A DNA stretch of 64,000 nt, taken from positions 1 through 64,000 of the forward strand of contig JAKSDQ010000089.1 in NCBI GenBank assembly GCA_022360015.1, written 5' to 3'. Shown here one piece after another: positions 36,148-44,911 of the stretch (its first letter is position 1; every line of letters begins with the position of its first letter). The position numbers were made by a program, and so were the translations under genes. The notes under the pieces are model-generated. The model had not been told where the DNA came from, made no database searches, and was given only the letters and a program-made list of their open reading frames with translations. Source of the stretch: Cytophagales bacterium. Lineage in GTDB: Bacteria > Bacteroidota > Bacteroidia > Cytophagales > Cyclobacteriaceae.

Positions 36148-37825
36148 ATGGCAGTAAATAATCTATTAGATACTAGTACCGTAAGTCTAAGTGACATCAT
36201 TGGTAATGGAAAAACCTATACTGTTCCACCTTATCAACGTGATTACAGTTGGAAAAAGGACCAATGGGAAGACCTATGGAATGATATTTTAAATGTTAAA
36301 GAGACTGAAAGCGTTCATTATATGGGTTCGATTGTTCTTCAAAATATGGGCGATAAGAAGTATCACGTAATTGATGGACAACAAAGATTTTCCACTCTCA
36401 CGATTATTGTATTAGCAATAATAAACAAACTAAATTTACTTATTTCAGAAGGAATTGAAATCGATAATAATAAAGAAAGAGTTTCACTCTTATCAAAAAA
36501 GTTCATTGGTGATAAAGATCCTGCTTCTTTAACCTATTCATCAAAATTGCAATTAAATGAAAATAATGATAGTTTTTTTCAATCTAATTTGCTCGTATTC
36601 AGACAACCAACCAATGTAAATACTTTACAGGATTCGGACAAGCAACTTTGGAGTGCTTACAATTTCTTTACAGAGAAGGTAAATCAACTATTTGAAAGTG
36701 AAAGTGATGGTGAAAAAATAACCAACTTCTTAAACAAAGAAATTGCGGAAAAGCTCATGTTTATTCAAATAGTTGTAGAAGATGAATTAAGTGCTTATAC
36801 AGTATTTGAAACATTAAATTCTCGCGGAGTTGGACTAACAGTTACAGATTTGTTGAAAAATTATTTATTCTCAATAGCATCAACTGTTGATCTACCTCAT
36901 ATCAAAACAAAATGGAAGAAAATAGTTGACATAATCGGACTTGACAACTTCCCTGCATTTCTCCGGCATTATTGGATTTCAAAAAATAAATTAGTCAGAC
37001 AGGAGTATTTATTTAGAGCAATAAAAGACTCAATCACTGATTCTCCTGCTGTTATATCTTTATTAGATTCTCTTGAAGAAAATGCAAGATTATACGGACA
37101 GTTTTTGGGGTGGTCATCGCGAAATAAAAAAACGGATAAAAGAGTTAACGCTTTTTAATGAAAAGCAAGCATATCCCATATTAATAGCAGCCTATAATAG
37201 CTTAAGCCAAGAGGATTTTGCTAAAGTTTTAAAATTAGTAGCAACCATAACATTTCGATATACTGTAATAGGTAAACTGCATACCAACTTAAAAGAAGAT
37301 ATTTACAATAAGGCGGCAATTAGGATAAGCAATAAAGAAATAACGACAATAGCTCAAATCGCAGCATCTATCAGACCTCTTTATCCAAATGATAAAGATT
37401 TTAAAAATGACTTTGCCTCTAAATCAATTAGTACCAAAAGAGGTAAAAAATTAGTTCGATATATTCTTTTTTCTCTTGAAAATCATCTGAGTCATTCAGA
37501 TTATGACTTTGAAGAAAACCCTGGGACTATTGAGCACATACTCCCTGAAAACGGTCATGAAAATTACTTAGCGGAATTTCCACAAGCTATTCAAGAATCT
37601 GTAGTTTATAGATTAGGAAACTATACGCTTTTGGAAGAAGATAAAAACAGAGCTTGTAAGGCATTATCATTTGAAGCCAAAAGGGAAATTTTTGCAACAA
37701 GTCAATATCTTTTATCTCAAAGAATAAACTCTAACACCTGGAGTCCCAATTCAATAGATCTTCGACAAGAACGGCTGGCGAATTGTGCATCTTCTATTTG
37801 GAGGATTTCTCAATATGACTCATAA
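36148..37825 (+). pseudogene. DUF262/DUF1524 (GmrSD-like) type IV restriction protein, split by a frameshift in an A7 tract
   Basis: Two overlapping frames together encode one protein of about 559 residues. The first (from ATG 36148) carries the DUF262 domain with YTVPPYQRDYSW and the nucleotide-binding HVIDGQQRFSTL (DGQQR at 76-80), and breaks off at 37158. The second carries the C-terminal region with 'GTIEHILPENGHENY', the His-x-x-Pro motif of the DUF1524 nuclease. The frames meet at the A7 tract 37126-37132; removing one A restores one frame (..FLGWSSRNKKRIKELTLFNE..). GmrSD proteins cut glucosylated or otherwise modified phage DNA. The gene is therefore broken, phase-variable, or affected by a sequencing error. 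No methylase is nearby, as expected for type IV. Confidence 0.85.
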
Positions 37826-37907
37826 AGCCTAGCTTATAAATAAACCAATTTTGAATGGGTATAAAAGTTATGGTATTTAAGGAATTGTTAATTTCTTATG
37901 CTCGAAA

Positions 37908-38176
37908 TCTGTAGTTGTTAATAATAAATTAAGTGACTATATTTTTTGCAGAAAACTTTTTGTTGTGTGGCTCATGTAATTTTTAAAAACAAAAATACCA
38001 TGCATTGAAATCACCTGCTTTTACTCTTTCAATTTAGTTTCGCCAATAATTACCCCGAAATTACCCTCAAATTGCCTCCAACCCTTGGAGGGCAAATAAG
38101 TCCTCGATACAAATCCATCCAGATACAATGCGTTTTTACAGCCCTTTTGCCTGAAATAGGAAGCAAAATCGTAAAA
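37908..38176. repeat. Direct repeat, copy A (3' end of the phosphodiester glycosidase gene and its downstream flank)
   Basis: This stretch is nearly identical to 43479-43760, in the same orientation. The match covers the last ~50 codons of the minus-strand glycosidase gene plus about 110 bp of downstream DNA. Differences are scattered single bases and small gaps. It ends abruptly at GGAAGCAAAATCGTAAAA. Confidence 0.85.
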
Positions 38177-38761
38177 GTTGACTTTTTCTTTAGACATGGC
38201 AAAAAGTATATTTCCATCTGGGAGAATGCCCACTCCATTTCTAATATGTACATTTGCCGAGCCTTTGTTGAATCTTGGATGCATTTTCCCTTCAATTAAC
38301 AGCATGGGACCTGATTGGGTGGCATATTTAATATTTCCATCATTCTCAAAATTAGTGGTGGTGCAAATGACAGGTTCGTTCGACCCTGTTAAATAAAATA
38401 CGCCATTAGGCTGGAGGTAGAAGTTACCATATCCGTCCTCGACCGTATCGATACTTGTTTGCATGATGCCATTTTCAATGAAAAGTCCTTGTGGAGACAA
38501 GTCTTTTTTATACATTCCTCCGTTCACCGCAAATATCAATTCTTCATTGTTTTTCTCAACAGCTAGTTTTAAATTTTCAAAATTTAAATAATTTTTACCA
38601 TCCTTATCTTTCCAATAGAATTTAAGTTCCTGCTTGGCCGGGTTGATTATATAGCTTAAGAATCGGGACTCATTAATACGACTATTTGCTTGTTGAAGCA
38701 AATAAAAGCCTGTTAAACTAAAAAGCAGTCCGGCACCGATGATCCGTTTTATCTTTTTCAT
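38021..38761 (-). CDS. Phosphodiester glycosidase family protein (NAGPA domain)
   Basis: 246 residues with an N-terminal signal anchor (about 5-25). The body shows the NAGPA/DUF2233 pattern: 'FAVNGGMYKKDLSPQGLFIE', 'TQSGPMLLIEGKMHPRFNKG', 'VGILPDGNILFAMSKE' and 'CKNALYLDGFVSRTYLP'. The family is named after the enzyme that removes GlcNAc from phosphodiesters, and bacterial members act on envelope or phosphoglycan substrates that are mostly unknown. It is encoded alone on the minus strand, with a remnant of a membrane-protein gene directly upstream (38796-38876). At the second locus (43479-45357) that membrane gene is intact while this gene is reduced to its tail, so the two were once neighbours. 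Confidence 0.85.
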   Translation of the reverse strand: MKKIKRIIGAGLLFSLTGFYLLQQANSRINESRFLSYIINPAKQELKFYWKDKDGKNYLNFENLKLAVEKNNEELIFAVNGGMYKKDLSPQGLFIENGIMQTSIDTVEDGYGNFYLQPNGVFYLTGSNEPVICTTTNFENDGNIKYATQSGPMLLIEGKMHPRFNKGSANVHIRNGVGILPDGNILFAMSKEKVNFYDFASYFRQKGCKNALYLDGFVSRTYLPSKGWRQFEGNFGVIIGETKLKE

Positions 38762-38795
38762 AATTGGAATATTAACAAATATTTCACACGAGTTT

Positions 38796-38983
38796 CAATT
38801 AATCCCAGCGTCACAAACCAGGCCACTTTGATGAACTTTGATTTAAATCTTCTCATTTCCCCCAACAACAGGTAACTCTGACTCCAACCGGTAAAGCACT
38901 CCTCCCCCCGCAGAAATAACAACAGCGTGTTCCCACCCTATTCATCCAAGCTTTCCATAATTTGCCAACCGTAAGTCAATCAC
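38796..38983. repeat. Chimeric remnant joining two segments of the 44-45 kb locus
   Basis: 38796-38876 matches 44014-44095, part of the 369-residue membrane-protein gene. 38877-38983 matches 45250-45357, which lies upstream of that gene. The junction (AACAGGTAAC|TCTGACTCC) joins sequences more than 1.1 kb apart in the other copy, so an internal deletion removed most of the membrane-protein gene here. The matches show scattered substitutions. Confidence 0.85.
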
Positions 38984-39019
38984 CGAAATGTGTTGTATGG
39001 TTGTCATTCAAAAATCCGG

Positions 39020-39682
39020 TCATTTATTTGCCGGTTTTAGATCAAAATTCTTGAACATCGGTACTCTTCCTATTTTAGAACAAATGGGACACGCATAAGG
39101 ATTATGCCCTCTGGCCGGACAATAGCCTCGACCAAAAAAAATAATTTGAAGGTGTAACTTGTTCCATAAGTCTTTGTCAAAAAGTCTTTTACAGTCTTTT
39201 TCTGTCTGTTGTACATTTTTACCGTTTGATAATCCCCATCTGTAGATAAGCCGGTGAATATGGGTATCCACCGGAAATGAGGGAACACCAAAAGCCTGAG
39301 CCATCACAACAGAAGCTGTTTTATGGCCAACCGCCGGTAACTTTTCTAACGCTTCCATGTTGTCAGGAACTTCTCCGTTATATTCATCTACCAGGATCTT
39401 AGATAGTGCTGAAATACCTTTGGATTTCATAGGGCCCAGGCCACAAGGTCTGATAATCTTTTTTATTTCTTCTACCGGAACCTGTGCCATATCAAAAGCA
39501 TTATCTGCCACAGCAAATAAATCAGGGGTAATTTTATTTACGCGTTCGTCTGTGCATTGTGCAGACAACAATACCGCAATCAATAAAGTATACGGACTGT
39601 AATGGTCTAAAGGGACAGGCACTTCAGGATAAATCTCTTCCAGCTTTTGTACGACAAAGTCTACTTTCTCTGATTTGTTCAT
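39020..39682 (-). CDS. nth: Endonuclease III-family DNA glycosylase/AP lyase
   Basis: 220 residues. The helix-hairpin-helix is LPAVGHKTASVV with the catalytic Lys121, and VDTHIHR supplies the catalytic Asp139; both align with Lys120 and Asp138 of E. coli Nth. It removes oxidised pyrimidines in base-excision repair. The usual [4Fe-4S] pattern C-x6-C-x2-C-x5-C is altered: only three cysteines remain (YCPARGHNPYACPIC, spacing C-x9-C-x2-C), and the fourth position is not Cys. Some Bacteroidota Nth proteins of this subgroup lack the cluster altogether. The length is otherwise normal. This housekeeping gene lies between decayed accessory segments. Confidence 0.93.
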   Translation of the reverse strand: MNKSEKVDFVVQKLEEIYPEVPVPLDHYSPYTLLIAVLLSAQCTDERVNKITPDLFAVADNAFDMAQVPVEEIKKIIRPCGLGPMKSKGISALSKILVDEYNGEVPDNMEALEKLPAVGHKTASVVMAQAFGVPSFPVDTHIHRLIYRWGLSNGKNVQQTEKDCKRLFDKDLWNKLHLQIIFFGRGYCPARGHNPYACPICSKIGRVPMFKNFDLKPANK

Positions 39683-39745
39683 ATCTTTACTTTCGTTTGA
39701 GCAATAAAACCGCTATTATCTTTTATCAGGTGTTGGCAAACGGTT

Positions 39746-41107
39746 TTATTTGGACATTTGCTCAATCTCACTTTTTGATAAGCGAAACGGGCCTTCTATC
39801 CCATTGTTTATAGTCCCATTTTTACCTATAAATGCATAGGTGGCACCACCATCACAAAATGCTGATATTTTTTTGTTGCTAAAATTGCTTAATATAGAAT
39901 CATTGCCTTCGATCGGCAAAAAGTAATGTTTAGCTTTCCACGAATTATCAATAATCCTTGCAGCCCATAGTTTTTTATGCTCTTTCTTATCTATACATAT
40001 ATTTACTATATTGATTTTTTCTTTATTGGTTTTTTCAAAATCCTTTATCGAAGGTAGTTGGCTTACTATGGATGCACCAGCATATTGTGCTGACCAAAAA
40101 ATAATAAATAATGGCTTGCCTTTATAACTTTCTAACAAGTAATCAAACTTTGACTTATCTAGCGTCAATGCATTTTCCTTAAGTCTGTAATCCATATTGC
40201 TTAGACCGTCGTTCAACAAATTTTCATAGTTCCTAAGTCTTTTTACATATTTATTGTTTTTTTCATCATAATTGAGCTTTTCCAGGTTTTTTTTATAATC
40301 CATACCCATTGTCATTAACCAGGCTGATATATCGGCATAGTATTTATTGTATATGTCATTGTTGAAGTTATTTTTTAAATAAGCTGAAACCCAGTTTTCA
40401 TAATCAGAGTTATTGAAAAAAGATTGCCAATTTCCGTAAGTTATTTTAATATTTTCTTCCTTTGTTTGTCTTTTCAAATATTCGATTTGTAAAATACTCT
40501 CCAGGCTATTGGCCAAATGCCAATCGTTTATATTATCCATCTTTTTGTACGTTTGTTTATTAAAATATCTAAAAGCTTCATCCTTAAAATTGATTTGAAT
40601 GGAATCTGAATTTTTTTTTGCGGACATTCCGGATAAAAAGCTGGTTAACAGATAGTATTTTTGGAACCTTATACGATTTAAGAGAAATTCATATTCAACT
40701 TGGGGCAGCGGGGAATAAGTTATGATTTTTTGAATTTTACTTTTGTTGTCGGCATCTGATACTTTTGGGTCATTTTGTTTTTTGAAGTAAATTGAGTTTA
40801 AAAGACTTGTTTGTTTTGAAATAACATGATCGACATAAGTTGTAAATTCATTGATGTTTCTATGCTTCTCCAAATCAAAGTTGTCATATTGGAATTGCTT
40901 TAGGTTTAAGACATTTATTTTTCCGGCTCCCTTTCCGGTGGCAAATAATGAGTTGTCAGGGTTATGAAATCGTGGCACATAGGTTAAATTGACATATTCT
41001 TGTCCTGAATTTTTAACGGAACCACTTATTTTAACTCCTTTATCCAAAGAAAAATCACAACCGAGAAATAAAAAACTAAAATTTAGTAGTAAAAGGACAT
41101 TTTTCAT
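39746..41107 (-). CDS. Lipoprotein with a thioredoxin-like domain lacking the CXXC motif
   Basis: 453 residues from the ATG at 41107, which gives a lipoprotein signal (MKNVLLLLNFSFLFLGC); two ATGs further upstream are less suitable. The central part (100-300) is charged, helical and rich in Asn, Lys and Tyr. The last ~130 residues look like a TlpA/thioredoxin-type domain: 'LESYKGKPLFIIFWSAQYAG', 'INIVNICIDKKEHKKLW', 'GATYAFIGKNGTI'. Where redox-active members have WCxxC, this protein reads SAQYAGAS, so it cannot carry out thiol exchange by that motif. It is encoded upstream of nth with a 63-bp gap. Function is unknown; a periplasmic binding or scaffold role is possible. Confidence 0.7.
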   Translation of the reverse strand: MKNVLLLLNFSFLFLGCDFSLDKGVKISGSVKNSGQEYVNLTYVPRFHNPDNSLFATGKGAGKINVLNLKQFQYDNFDLEKHRNINEFTTYVDHVISKQTSLLNSIYFKKQNDPKVSDADNKSKIQKIITYSPLPQVEYEFLLNRIRFQKYYLLTSFLSGMSAKKNSDSIQINFKDEAFRYFNKQTYKKMDNINDWHLANSLESILQIEYLKRQTKEENIKITYGNWQSFFNNSDYENWVSAYLKNNFNNDIYNKYYADISAWLMTMGMDYKKNLEKLNYDEKNNKYVKRLRNYENLLNDGLSNMDYRLKENALTLDKSKFDYLLESYKGKPLFIIFWSAQYAGASIVSQLPSIKDFEKTNKEKINIVNICIDKKEHKKLWAARIIDNSWKAKHYFLPIEGNDSILSNFSNKKISAFCDGGATYAFIGKNGTINNGIEGPFRLSKSEIEQMSK

Positions 41108-41281
41108 AAATAGCATCATTGAATTGGGCGACTGTTTCTAATGGAGGGAGCTATCATTTTTCTTTAATTCCCGATGACGATTTACCTTTCAAATATACCC
41201 CTAAAAATCAAGACTATCCAAAGTACTTTGAAAAGCAGGTAAATTGTCTTTGCTAACCACTCTCCCTATTTAAATTACAAA

Positions 41282-41412
41282 AATGCCTGGTTGATGATCA
41301 AGCCCGGAAAACAAAGGGGTACGCCTGTGAGCGTGCGAATGGTGATGCCCATAATCTTCAAGCTTGAGCAAAGTAAGACTAATGAAGACAAGGGCACTGT
41401 GGGAATAATTGT
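41282..41412 (+). pseudogene. Remnant of an M56-TonB-type gene (end of the TonB domain)
   Basis: The frame reads NAWLMIKPGKQRGTPVSVRM, VMPIIFKLEQSKTNEDKG, closely parallel to residues 377-420 of the intact M56-TonB protein (33901-35418). It lacks everything upstream and the CarboxypepD-like tail. It is followed at 41415-41440 by a 26-bp sequence that is identical to the one after the other remnant (51158-51183). The flank then runs straight into the start of the broken DUF4276 gene read from the opposite strand. Confidence 0.75.
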
Positions 41413-41452
41413 CGCCCTTTTCAATTATCAAATTATTTTGTACTAAAATGAT

Positions 41453-41491
41453 TTCAGTGTCCCCCTCTACAATAAAAACTAATCGCTTCAT
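41453..41491 (-). pseudogene. First codons of a DUF4276-type gene, truncated
   Basis: From the ATG at 41491 the peptide reads MKRLVFIVEGDTE, the standard opening of DUF4276 proteins, whose first strand carries a TOPRIM-like (V/I)EGxTE motif. Its ATG overlaps the TAA of the upstream ATPase gene by one base (TAATG), as usual for this pair. After about 13 codons the frame runs into the flank of the M56-TonB remnant, so the rest of the gene is lost. An open frame continues to 41270 but it is antisense to that remnant and not DUF4276-like. Confidence 0.65.
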
Positions 41492-42580
41492 TAGACACTA
41501 TATGGCTGTGCTCCAAACTTATTCTGGCCCCATAAATCCCCTAAAGTATAGTCTTCAAGCCATTCCTGGAGTTCTACACTTCTAAGTCTCCTAAATATTG
41601 AGCTTTCATCTGATCGATCTGTCACAATGACATCTTCTGGCTCAAAATTGTCGATAAGGTTAATCGACTGGGTAGATAGAATTACCTGAGTGTGTTCAGA
41701 GGCTTTTCGGATTAAGGAAGCAAGTTTATTGATAGCCACTGGGTGAAGGCCTAGCTCTGGTTCATCAATTATAATCGTAGCTGGTGGTTTTGGTTGCATC
41801 AGCAGAGTAGCGAGACAAATAAATCGTAAGGTCCCATCAGATAAATGATAGGCATTGAAATAGGTATCAGGAAAGCCCTTTTCTCTCCATTCTAACTGTA
41901 TTTTTTGTTCATTCAGGCGATTTGGCTGTAAAACGAAATGCTCAAAGAATGGTGCAATGGATTTGATTGTCATTTCAATTCGTTTGAAATGTTTAGGCTC
42001 TTTTTCCTTTAGATAGTAAAGAAAAGCAGCCAGGTTGGAGCCATCCCTCCGAAGCCTCAAGTTGTCATGAATATCCGACATTGCCTTCATAGGAGATGTA
42101 TCTCCTGTGTCATGAAAGTGGTAGACATCAAATTCGTTAAGCCTTCTATTAACATAAAAAGCTTGTTTTTGATTTACATGTGCAAACTGAGATTCTGATA
42201 CGTTTTGTTCATATTCCAACTTACGCCATTTTCCATAGTGTTTATAAGCAGTTCGTGTTGACTTAATGAATAAACTTTCCTGTCCTGCTTCTAGTATCAG
42301 GGTAAACTGATTCTCATGACCTTTAACACTTTTAAAGCATATTGTTATCTCAATTTCTGAAGTATGTTTTCTCCCAAAGTGCAGTAGGCTATCTGACCCT
42401 CCCTTTTTCTGTATATAATTTTGAAAGTTTTTAATGATGGATGTTTCGAATAAGTGAGAAGAGTGAGATAAAGTTACTTTTTCCTACACCATTGCCTCCC
42501 AATAATATATTGATTGGCTGAAGATCTAGTCGCAATGACTTGATACTTTTATAACCGGTTATATCAATACGTGTGATCAT
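41491..42580 (-). pseudogene. COG4637-type AAA ATPase, frameshifted after the Walker A motif
   Basis: From the ATG at 42580 the first frame reads MITRIDITGYKSIKSLRLDL, with Walker A GGNGVGKSN, and stops soon after. The downstream frame, open from at least 42445 to the TAA at 41491, contains 'YHFHDTGDTSPMKAM', 'RRDGSNLAAFLYYLKEK', the signature LSDGTLRFICLA, Walker B TIIIDEPELGLHP and 'QVILSTQSINLIDNFEPEDV'. These are the hallmarks of COG4637-type predicted ATPases (ABC/SMC-like fold). The frames switch between about 42445 and 42475. The family usually pairs with DUF4276, present here only as its first codons. Both halves of the pair are therefore inactive. Confidence 0.85.
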
Positions 42581-42699
42581 AGTATTAAATATGCTTTAGG
42601 CAATTGACATCATCTTTGATTTGAATTCCTTAACATTTAGTGGATGAATCTGAGATTCGTTAATATAGTTAACTGCCATAAAGATATTCCTTGCTAACA

Positions 42700-42921
42700 T
42701 CAGTTCTCTTTTACTAAAGAAAGGTTTTTACAAATATATCGCATTACTTCACAGGGATCAACATCAATAGCCAGTGCAATTAAATATAGTTCATCTACCC
42801 TCAATTTTGTATTCTCGTTATTAGATAGTTCGCTTAATCTAGTTTTACTAATACCTGTCTTTCGTGCAACATCCGAACGATTAACAGATTTTCTAGAGAG
42901 ATAAAGTCCTAATTCTGTCAT
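42700..42921 (-). CDS. XRE-family helix-turn-helix regulator
   Basis: 73 residues from the ATG at 42921 (MTELGLYLSRKSVNRSDVAR); an upstream in-frame ATG at 42945 adds eight residues. The HTH is 'RSDVARKTGISKTRLSELSN', followed by 'LRVDELYLIALAIDVDPCEV', typical of a small Cro/CI protein. It lies upstream of the ATPase remnant on the same strand and may have regulated that system or a lost neighbour. It appears intact. Confidence 0.8.
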   Translation of the reverse strand: MTELGLYLSRKSVNRSDVARKTGISKTRLSELSNNENTKLRVDELYLIALAIDVDPCEVMRYICKNLSLVKEN

Positions 42922-43101
42922 TTTTATCCGACTTTTTGAAAACAAAGATACTTTACCAGATAAAATATTCCGATTTTCTAAACATATATTTGAATAATTT
43001 TAGAAAATCAATATATTTGATCTTAATTAAAGAACATATTAACCGGAAAAAAGATCAAGATCAATACTTTACCAAAGTACACATCTTAAAAGCAAAAACT
43101 C

Positions 43102-43284
43102 ATGTCCACCAGCAAAAAAACTAAACAATCCAAAAGCCCCCAAACCCACAATCTCAAAATCCAACCCAAATACCGTAGCAACCGCTGGAGTACCAGCATG
43201 GTACCGGAAATAAAATTCTGTGGCAATTGGTTGGAAAAGTTACCTCAAAAACAAGTGAAATACCCAACCAAGTGTGGGAGTTAA
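43102..43284 (+). CDS. SymE-like toxin-family protein with a damaged C-terminus
   Basis: 60 residues. The core 'LKIQPKYRSNRW' followed by 'MVPEIKFCGNWLEK' matches the SymE family (AbrB-like swapped-hairpin fold), where P-x-(I/L)-x-(L/F)-x-G-x-W-L is the conserved strand-loop. In intact relatives WLEKAGF is followed by a strand such as (V/I)x(V/I)xxxxGxLxI. Here the frame instead runs on as LPQKQVKYPTKCGS and stops, so the second half of the domain is lost through a frameshift or rearrangement. SymE proteins are endoribonuclease-like toxins or DNA-binding nucleoid proteins. The product is probably inactive. Confidence 0.55.
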   Translation: MSTSKKTKQSKSPQTHNLKIQPKYRSNRWSTSMVPEIKFCGNWLEKLPQKQVKYPTKCGS

Positions 43285-43478
43285 ATATGGGAGTGGTGGG
43301 AATCAAACCCGCAATTACCTATCAAACATACTTTTGCACCTTCTGGACTCCATACGATCGTTATGCCCCTGGAAGTTCCTATATTCCCCGTCATGATGTC
43401 CGAACAAAAAAGGAAAAATAAACTCCAGAATCTTCCGGAATGTTGATTTCCTGGGCGTTTTACCAAATTCTCTCATGA

Positions 43479-43760
43479 GTCTGTAGGTTATATATAACTG
43501 TAATAATAAATTAAATGTCAGTATTTTTTTGCAGAGAAACTTTTTGTTGTGTGGCTCATGTAATTTTTAAAAGTAAAAATATCATGCATTGAAATCACCT
43601 GCTTTTACTCTTTCAATCTAGTTTCGCCAATAATTACACCAAAGTTACCCTTCAATTGCTTCCAACCCTTAGAAGGTAAATAAGTCCTAGACACAAATCC
43701 ATCCAGATACAATGCATTTTTACAACCCTTTTGCCTGAAATAGGAAGCAAAATCGTAAAA
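43479..43760. repeat. Direct repeat, copy B (tail of a phosphodiester glycosidase gene and its downstream flank)
   Basis: The counterpart of 37908-38176, in the same orientation, with scattered substitutions. It ends at the same TAGGAAGCAAAATCGTAAAA point, after which the two copies diverge completely. Confidence 0.85.
43605..43760 (-). pseudogene. C-terminal fragment of a phosphodiester glycosidase (NAGPA) gene
   Basis: About 52 codons, ending GETRLKE before TAA at 43607-43605, match the last part of the intact gene at 38021-38761, including the 'CKNALYLDGFVSRTYLPSKG'-type region. The reading frame and stop are preserved but nothing upstream is. It lies just downstream (37 bp in transcription sense) of the intact 369-residue membrane gene. 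This shows the original order: membrane gene, then glycosidase. Confidence 0.85.
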
Positions 43761-43801
43761 ATGATATTTATCATTTTGTTGATAAGTCCACTTTTACGGT
43801 T

Positions 43802-44911
43802 TTACGATGCTTTTGATATATTACTTCTTTTGTACTTCCGGATTATGGTATTAATCAAATTTAAAACCAGCAGCGATATAAGCACAAAGACTAATATTAC
43901 CGGAGTGCCCAGGACCATATAGACTCTGTCACCGGGAAATTTGACTTCGTCGGTAATAAAACGCCTAAAAAAGATGTCTTCATTTAAATAAGCCACCAAA
44001 TAACAAATGGTCACAATTATTCCCAGCGCAACAAACCAGGCCACTCTGATGAACTTTGCTTTAAACCTTCTCATTTTCCCCAACAACAGGTAACTTATCA
44101 AAACAAGCAAGGCAATGACTATTATTTCATAAGCTGTTAGATAGAAACCTGCCCTGACTTCCGGATACCTGATGTGAAGATGTAGAAAATCATCGGGAAT
44201 ATTCCTGAAGTTGCCGATAAGCCTGTGGTCCTCATTGAACAGGTCTATGTTGCTTCTTATTTCCCAGCCCAATGGGTATTTAACCTCCAGAACCAGCGCC
44301 CCGAAAGATCTCCAATTCTTTGCCGGATATAATGCATAAGAGAGGGTGTGTATTTTGGTTTTTGATTGCGTGTGATACAAGAATGTTTTGGTGGCCCGGC
44401 TTTTGTACCGGATCACCAGTTTATGTTTGCCTTGCGGTATACTCATTTTACAAAACACGTAATCTTCTTTAAAGTATTCTGGCTTTCCTGACCAGCCGGG
44501 GCCTCTGTCAGGCTCACCCCAGGGCGTTGTAACAACAGGGATTTTTAAATCCGGTAAGTTTTGATTGCTGTCAACTTTTGTTATTGCAACTGGCAAGCCG
44601 TTGAGTTCGATGACGACACGGTCGGAGACCTTTGAAGCGGCGACAAATACAAATAACAGTGAGTCTGCTGCCCGGTCCAGGAAAATATCGTATTGAGCGG
44701 TAACCAATGCATAAGAACCCCATTGGATGGGCCGTAGGTCGATGGAAAGGTTTTCATGGAGGATTTGACAATGCCTTTTTACAAATGGTTCGGTGATCAG
44801 TTCTCCGCTCTCGGAATAAGAATAAAAAGCGCCATTAGCATATAAACTGGGGGAAATGAAAGTTAAAATGAAAATAAAAGTTAAAATGGAGATGGCTTTT
44901 TGGCTGTTCAT
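43802..44911 (-). CDS. Secreted/membrane protein of unknown function, former partner of the phosphodiester glycosidase
   Basis: 369 residues with a signal peptide (MNSQKAISILTFIFILTFIS, cleavage near LYANG). A periplasmic beta-rich region follows (about 25-255; 'SVDLRPIQWGSYALVTAQYD'-like segments, 'PWGEPDRGPGWSGKPEYF'). Three membrane spans lie near 258-278, 292-312 and 333-355, ending in a basic tail (RKYKRSNISKAS). I recognise no family. At this locus the glycosidase tail follows it, and at 38796-38876 a piece of this gene precedes the intact glycosidase. The two proteins may therefore work together at the envelope, with the two loci now supplying one each. Confidence 0.6.
   Translation of the reverse strand: MNSQKAISILTFIFILTFISPSLYANGAFYSYSESGELITEPFVKRHCQILHENLSIDLRPIQWGSYALVTAQYDIFLDRAADSLLFVFVAASKVSDRVVIELNGLPVAITKVDSNQNLPDLKIPVVTTPWGEPDRGPGWSGKPEYFKEDYVFCKMSIPQGKHKLVIRYKSRATKTFLYHTQSKTKIHTLSYALYPAKNWRSFGALVLEVKYPLGWEIRSNIDLFNEDHRLIGNFRNIPDDFLHLHIRYPEVRAGFYLTAYEIIVIALLVLISYLLLGKMRRFKAKFIRVAWFVALGIIVTICYLVAYLNEDIFFRRFITDEVKFPGDRVYMVLGTPVILVFVLISLLVLNLINTIIRKYKRSNISKAS

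Noticed and set aside
41270-41449. Continuation of the DUF4276-like start into a 73-residue minus-strand protein
   Set aside because: After about 13 codons the text is the antisense of the M56-TonB remnant and of its 26-bp flank, so it is a fusion artefact.
43281-43360. Possible tRNA on the minus strand (GCGGGTTTGATTCCC followed by an acceptor-like ACTCCCA)
   Set aside because: The T-loop lacks the near-universal C56, the T-stem has a mismatch, the matching 5' acceptor strand gives only about 67 nt with a bulge, and no anticodon arm can be drawn. At most it is an old tRNA 3'-end or attachment-site trace.
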